Shown here piece by piece: positions 6,172 to 9,156 of a DNA stretch of 9,156 nucleotides; position 1 is the first letter of the stretch; the number at the start of each line of letters is the position of its first letter. The stretch lies in the NCBI GenBank assembly GCA_048635425.1, contig JAIVYN010000156.1, positions 1 through 9,156 on the forward strand. Reading direction: 5' to 3'. The notes beneath the pieces are model-generated. The model was given only the letters and a program-made list of their open reading frames with translations. It was not told the origin of the DNA and did not search any database. The position numbers were made by a program, and so were the translations under genes. This DNA is from NIOZ-UU13 sp048635425. Lineage in GTDB: Bacteria; Planctomycetota; Phycisphaerae; Sedimentisphaerales; Anaerobacaceae.

Positions 6172-7782
6172 ATGAAAAAATATACACGGAGAGAATTTCC
6201 CGAAAGACACGGGGAGGGACCCTGCTTCGCAGGAACCCAAATAGACATCCGGCTAAATCGCCGGAGTTTTCTGAAAAAACTCGGTTTTATGGCGGGCTCA
6301 GCGTCAGCATTGTCGATACTACCAACCTGCAATAGCATCGGTCAAATAACAGGGACTGAAAAAAAACGGCCGAACATCATATTTATTCTGACGGACGACC
6401 ACGCCTCACACGCCCTGAGCTGCTACGAAAGCAAAATCAACCAGACACCAAACCTCGACCGAATTGCCAAAGAAGGTATGCTCTTCAAAAACAGCTTTTG
6501 CACTAATTCAATCTGTGCCCCCTGCCGGGCGGTAATCCTGACCGGCAAATACAGCCACATCAATGGCGTCATCGACAACAGAAAAAGGTTCGACGGCAGC
6601 CAGCAGACCTTCCCCAAGCTGCTGCAAGAAGTCGGCTACGAAACCGCTATGATCGGCAAATGGCACCTCAAAACCGACCCGACCGGCTTTGATTACTGGA
6701 ATGTCCTGCCCGGACAGGGAACGTATTACAATCCGGCTATGAAAGAGATGGGCCAGCGGAAAAAATATACCGGCTACACCACTGATATTATTACCGACCA
6801 CGCACTCAAATGGCTCAAAGAACGCACCGGTGAAAAACCATTCTGTTTGATGTACCATCACAAGGCCCCCCACCGGGCGTGGGAGCCGGGCCCCAAATAT
6901 TTAACAATGTATGATGGCGTTACTATACCGGAGCCGGAAAACCTGTTCGACGATTACTCCAACCGCGGAAGGGCCGCTAAGGAACAGGATATGAGCATCG
7001 AAAAGACGATGAACGACAGAGACCTGAAACTCGTGCCCCCCAGAAACCTGACAGCCGGGCAGAAGAAGCTCTGGGATGCGGCATACGAACCGAAAAACGA
7101 AGCCTTTCGCCAGGCCAACCTCCAGGGCAAAGACCTTGTCCGCTGGAAATATCAAAGATATATCAAAGACTACCTGCGATGTATCGCCTCAGTTGACGAT
7201 AATGTCGGTCGGCTGCTGGACTATCTCGATGAATCGGGCCTGGCTAAAAATACTGTCGTGGTCTATACTTCCGACCAGGGCTTTTACTTGGGCGACCATG
7301 GCTGGTTCGATAAGCGATTTATGTACGAGGAATCGCTGCGTATGCCGCTGATGGTACGGTACCCGAAGGAAGTCAAAGCCGGCTCGATAAACGACGACAT
7401 CGTCTTGAACCTAGATTTTGGCGCGACATTTTTAGATTTTGCAGGTGTACCAACGCCCCCGGATATGCAGGGCCGTTCCATTCGCAAGACACTCCAGGGC
7501 AGAACACCCGGCGATTGGCGTAAGTCGATGTACTACCACTACTACGAGTATCCAGCCGTGCACAGCGTAAAACGGCACTACGGGGTACGAACCAAACGCT
7601 ACAAACTGATTCACTTCTATCACGATATCGACGAGTGGGAGCTGTACGACCTGAAAAAAGACCCGAAGGAAATGAAGAACGTCTATAACCACCCGGCATA
7701 CGCCGATGTTGTCAAGAAGCTGAGAGCCGAACTAAAACGTCTGCGCAAAAAATACAAAGACACTACCGGCACACCGGTATAA
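6172..7782 (+). CDS. Tat-type family S1 sulfatase with CAPCR active site (536 aa)
   Basis: Residues are numbered from ATG 6172; ATG 6157 would add five. A Tat motif NRRSFLKKLGFMAGS starts at 29 and leads into a hydrophobic stretch to about 52. The core starts NIIFILTDDHASH with Asp75-Asp76. The signature SICAPCRAVILTGKYSH gives Cys115 as the formylglycine precursor, with Cys rather than Ser or Ala at the fourth position (C-A-P-C-R). GKWH is at 162-165, KAPHR (His234) follows, and the second metal pair is in YTSDQGFYLGDHGWFDKRF (Asp368, Gln369, with His376 and Lys381). This last block and the DUF4976-like C-terminus (about 430-525, ELYDLKKDPKEMKN) resemble N-acetylglucosamine-6-sulfatase and related glycosaminoglycan or mucin sulfatases of group S1_11; substrate remains an inference. 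Odd: a 28-residue N-terminal extension carries a second RR motif, TRREF (5-9). The gene faces the cytochrome gene convergently. Confidence 0.94.
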   Translation: MKKYTRREFPERHGEGPCFAGTQIDIRLNRRSFLKKLGFMAGSASALSILPTCNSIGQITGTEKKRPNIIFILTDDHASHALSCYESKINQTPNLDRIAKEGMLFKNSFCTNSICAPCRAVILTGKYSHINGVIDNRKRFDGSQQTFPKLLQEVGYETAMIGKWHLKTDPTGFDYWNVLPGQGTYYNPAMKEMGQRKKYTGYTTDIITDHALKWLKERTGEKPFCLMYHHKAPHRAWEPGPKYLTMYDGVTIPEPENLFDDYSNRGRAAKEQDMSIEKTMNDRDLKLVPPRNLTAGQKKLWDAAYEPKNEAFRQANLQGKDLVRWKYQRYIKDYLRCIASVDDNVGRLLDYLDESGLAKNTVVVYTSDQGFYLGDHGWFDKRFMYEESLRMPLMVRYPKEVKAGSINDDIVLNLDFGATFLDFAGVPTPPDMQGRSIRKTLQGRTPGDWRKSMYYHYYEYPAVHSVKRHYGVRTKRYKLIHFYHDIDEWELYDLKKDPKEMKNVYNHPAYADVVKKLRAELKRLRKKYKDTTGTPV

Positions 7783-7997
7783 AAACGAACCATTGACTCT
7801 CAGCAAAGGAAACGCACCGGCGAATCGTAGACGCGTACAGCATGAAGTTATACAAAATTTAGTTAATGATTGCCGATTGCCTGAGTTTGTCATTCCTGCG
7901 AAGGCAGGAATCCAGGTTCTCTACGAGTATTACATGCAATTCTTTCGGCAATTTTTAACTGTAATTGGTATTACGGCCAAAAAAGTGTCACAAGAGT
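7783..7997. other. Convergent intergenic spacer
   Basis: These 215 nt lie between the 3' ends of the sulfatase (+) and cytochrome (-) genes. The only structured item is the REP-like palindrome near its middle. The + strand frame through it encodes the string VIPAKAGIQ, a known product of translating this kind of repeat and not evidence for a gene. Confidence 0.7.
7889..7915. repeat. REP-like palindrome (GTCATTCCTGCGAAGGCAGG type)
   Basis: ATTCCTGC (7892-7899) and GCAGGAAT (7904-7911) form a perfect 8-bp stem with a 4-nt loop, in the context GTC...CCAG. This matches the widespread 'CATTCCtGCGAAgGCaGGAATCCAG' intergenic repeat found in many bacteria. Its place between two convergent 3' ends is typical for such units, which may stabilise or terminate both messages. 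Confidence 0.75.
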
Positions 7998-8624
7998 TTA
8001 CTCTTCCAGCAGCTCACCGGTCGCCTTGTTCCACCGTATGGTGCGGACATTCATACGGTGTTCCTTGCCGTGGCAGTCGGTGCAGTATTGTTTTTGACCG
8101 GTGGACTTATCAAAGATAGTTTCAGCTCCGGCCAAAAGGGACGCGTGGTCGCTCACATGCTTGATTTTGCCTCTCGGATGGCACATCATACAGGTCGGAT
8201 TGATTTTTGCCTTGGGGTACATAATTTCAGGCGGCGTGATATTATCTTCATCGCTGCGATGACGCTCCGACTCGCCGTGACACCTTTCGCATCCGATGCC
8301 CACCCGCTCATGCTGAAGGGCGAGCTCTTCATCGCTGAATGCGTAGTGACACGCACTGCAAAACAAATTAGCGACGAAGGTTTTTTCTTCGGCCCGTTCC
8401 TCAGCGGGCTCTTCTTTGACCTGCTGCTCAACTGAGACCTCTTCTGTTTGCTCTTCGGCGGTTTCTTCTTTGGCCTGCTGTTCGATTGAGATTTCTTCGG
8501 CTTGTTCCAGGCTGGTCTCGTCGGTGGTCTTTCTTTCAAACGAGCAGTTTGCCGCAAAAATCAGCAACAAACTGCCCATTACAAACGCAACCACTGTCAC
8601 GACCTGCGATTTCGTGACTTTCAT
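7998..8624 (-). CDS. Membrane-anchored tetraheme c-type cytochrome
   Basis: This 208-residue protein has four heme-binding CxxCH motifs: CSACH (89-93), CERCH (112-116), CMMCH (145-149) and CTDCH (181-185). Candidate distal His residues are 105, 122, 156, 160 and 189, so bis-His hemes of the cytochrome c3/c7-like multiheme kind are plausible. The N-terminus (about 6-27, VVTVVAFVMGSLLLIFAANC) is a signal or anchor; Cys27 hints at a lipoprotein, but Asn at -1 is not a normal lipobox. Residues 38-82 form a Glu/Gln-rich stalk with an 18-residue tandem repeat (43-60 and 61-78). The start is supported by AAGGAT on the - strand (8632-8637) 7 nt upstream. It would act in periplasmic electron transfer, and it needs a cytochrome c maturation system encoded elsewhere. 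It lies downstream of the aldo/keto reductase on the same strand, 232 nt away and separated by a repeat, so co-transcription is uncertain. Confidence 0.92.
   Translation of the reverse strand: MKVTKSQVVTVVAFVMGSLLLIFAANCSFERKTTDETSLEQAEEISIEQQAKEETAEEQTEEVSVEQQVKEEPAEERAEEKTFVANLFCSACHYAFSDEELALQHERVGIGCERCHGESERHRSDEDNITPPEIMYPKAKINPTCMMCHPRGKIKHVSDHASLLAGAETIFDKSTGQKQYCTDCHGKEHRMNVRTIRWNKATGELLEE
8391..8498 (-). repeat. 54-bp tandem duplication in the cytochrome stalk
   Basis: Two adjacent 54-bp units (8445-8498 and 8391-8444) encode EEISIEQQAKEETAEEQT and EEVSVEQQVKEEPAEERA, with a partial third copy (SLEQAEE) before them. The reading frame is preserved, so the repeat alters only the length of an acidic linker between membrane anchor and heme domain. 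Confidence 0.8.
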
Positions 8625-8720
8625 ATTTTACATCCTTGCTTGTTGTCCTCGGTCGTTCTGTTAGCACCGCAAGACCTACCTTACGGGTTCTGTTATTCAG
8701 CAAAGTATTCTGTAACACGC

Positions 8721-8861
8721 CTGTTAGAAGCGTGCGTTTCCGCATCTAATTTGACGGGTGGCAGCCTCAAGCGAGTCCCGAAAAATCGGGACGAGCTTGG
8801 GGATGGCTCATAGTAACCACCACGCATTTATCGTTTTACAGACCACTATGCTTCTGTTAGA
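8721..8861. repeat. Palindromic repeat unit flanked by 8-bp direct repeats
   Basis: CTGTTAGA occurs at 8721-8728 and again at 8854-8861, bracketing 125 bp. The bracketed segment is centred on a long stem-loop (8765-8802) with further partial symmetry outward (GGCAGCC on the left, GGATGGC on the right). The right direct repeat overlaps the stop codon of the aldo/keto reductase (8857-8859). The layout resembles a small mobile palindromic unit inserted at the gene's 3' end, but the edges are not confirmed by clear terminal repeats. Confidence 0.45.
8765..8802. other. Strong stem-loop (GTCCCGA-AAAA-TCGGGAC core)
   Basis: The core GTCCCGA (8775-8781), loop AAAA (8782-8785) and TCGGGAC (8786-8792) is perfect. 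It extends through a tandem GA/GA internal loop into CCTCAAGC (8765-8772) paired with GCTTGGGG (8795-8802), with one non-Watson-Crick A/G pair. It lies after the aldo/keto reductase and before the cytochrome on the - strand. No T-run follows on that strand, so a role as processing or stabilising structure is as likely as termination. Confidence 0.75.
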
Positions 8862-9156
8862 CGTATTCCCAGTCTTTGAGCCACTGGTAGTTTGCCGGCA
8901 GTCTGGCCCACGCCTCATCCATAGCCTTCTCCAGCTCCTCGGCCTCGGCAACATCAAGCTCTCGGCGTTCCTTGACGGCCTTTACCACGTTGTCAACCTG
9001 GTGGGGATTAATCATACCCGGGATAGGCGCCGCTATTGCCGGGTTGCAGAGAATATAGCGGATGGCCATACGTGCAAGCTGGTCGTCCTTTTCTGCCGTC
9101 GGACTGTCAGGCGAACTATCACCCTTAAACAGTGAAGCACTCGCAAACGGCTTGAT
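8857..9156 (-). CDS. Aldo/keto reductase, C-terminal part (5' end outside window)
   Basis: The - strand frame is open from the window edge to TAA at 8857-8859, giving 99 residues; the ATG at 9069 is internal. The visible part includes MAIRYILCNPAIAAPIPGMI, corresponding to the last strand of the TIM barrel and the nicotinamide cofactor-binding loop (the IPG...HQVDN segment contacts the NADP adenosine in this family), then a helix rich in Glu and Ala (VKERRELDVAEAEELEKAMDEAW) and the tail LPANYQWLKDWEYV. The catalytic Asp-Tyr-Lys-His tetrad lies upstream of the window. The family reduces carbonyls or oxidises sugars with NAD(P)H; near sulfatases, sugar oxidoreduction is a reasonable inference. 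The stop codon lies inside one copy of the CTGTTAGA repeat. Confidence 0.9.
   Translation of the reverse strand: MKPFASASLFKGDSSPDSPTAEKDDQLARMAIRYILCNPAIAAPIPGMINPHQVDNVVKAVKERRELDVAEAEELEKAMDEAWARLPANYQWLKDWEYV

Noticed and set aside
7763..7778. ACCGG-CACA-CCGGT hairpin at the end of the third sulfatase
   Set aside because: It lies within the coding sequence and is followed by A residues, not T.
7793..8119. 108-residue + strand frame containing VIPAKAGIQ
   Set aside because: That peptide is the translation of a common REP-like palindrome, and the 3' half is antisense to the cytochrome.
7965..8435. 156-residue + strand frame
   Set aside because: It is antisense to the cytochrome, whose four CxxCH motifs and ribosome-binding site make it the real gene.
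1..9156. CRISPR array, tRNA, rRNA, toxin-antitoxin or defence module
   Set aside because: No regularly spaced direct repeats, no cloverleaf-like sequence, and no recognisable toxin, nuclease or helicase was seen on either strand.

Overview
The window looks like part of a mid-GC chromosome from a Planctomycetota-type bacterium, possibly Phycisphaerae or Sedimentisphaerales. This is an inference from content: three family S1 sulfatases (two with visible Tat-type leaders), a tetraheme c-type cytochrome and a C-terminal aldo/keto reductase tail resembling those of sulfatase-rich planctomycetes. No rRNA, tRNA or CRISPR was seen, so taxonomy rests on gene style only.

Layout, left to right. (1) 1-3213: a sulfatase operon on the + strand, made of the C-terminal part of one sulfatase (cut by the window edge), an unrecognised 261-residue protein, and a complete 477-residue sulfatase only 5 nt downstream. 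A 301-bp non-coding, imperfectly palindromic MITE-like element (675-975) has inserted between the first two genes. It has 23-bp terminal inverted repeats (22/23 identical) and an 8-bp direct repeat, AAAAGAAA, at each edge. Removing it restores a 28-nt intergenic gap. (2) 3214-4479: the N-terminal remnant of an IS1380-type transposase, followed 12 nt later by an unrecognised 316-residue protein built from two diverged copies of a roughly 120-residue domain. (3) 4480-4904: non-coding, with two good sigma70-type promoters. The proximal one has a perfect 6-3-6 palindrome in its spacer, which looks like an operator. (4) 4905-6008: an exported metallo-beta-lactamase-fold protein in which the motif Asp is replaced by His. 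(5) 6172-7782: a third sulfatase, with a Cys-Ala-Pro-Cys-Arg active-site motif and an odd N-terminal extension carrying a second twin-arginine motif. (6) 7783-9156: a convergent spacer with a short REP-like palindrome, a tetraheme cytochrome on the - strand, a palindromic repeat unit bracketed by 8-bp direct repeats, and the C-terminus of an aldo/keto reductase on the - strand.

Functionally, the sulfatases would remove sulfate esters from polysaccharides outside the cytoplasm; sugar oxidoreductases such as the aldo/keto reductase commonly accompany such enzymes. The substrate cannot be read from the sequence. I see no complete new multi-gene system. The items that most deserve a second look are the MITE, the duplicated-domain orphan, the promoter/operator before the MBL gene, and the altered MBL metal site.
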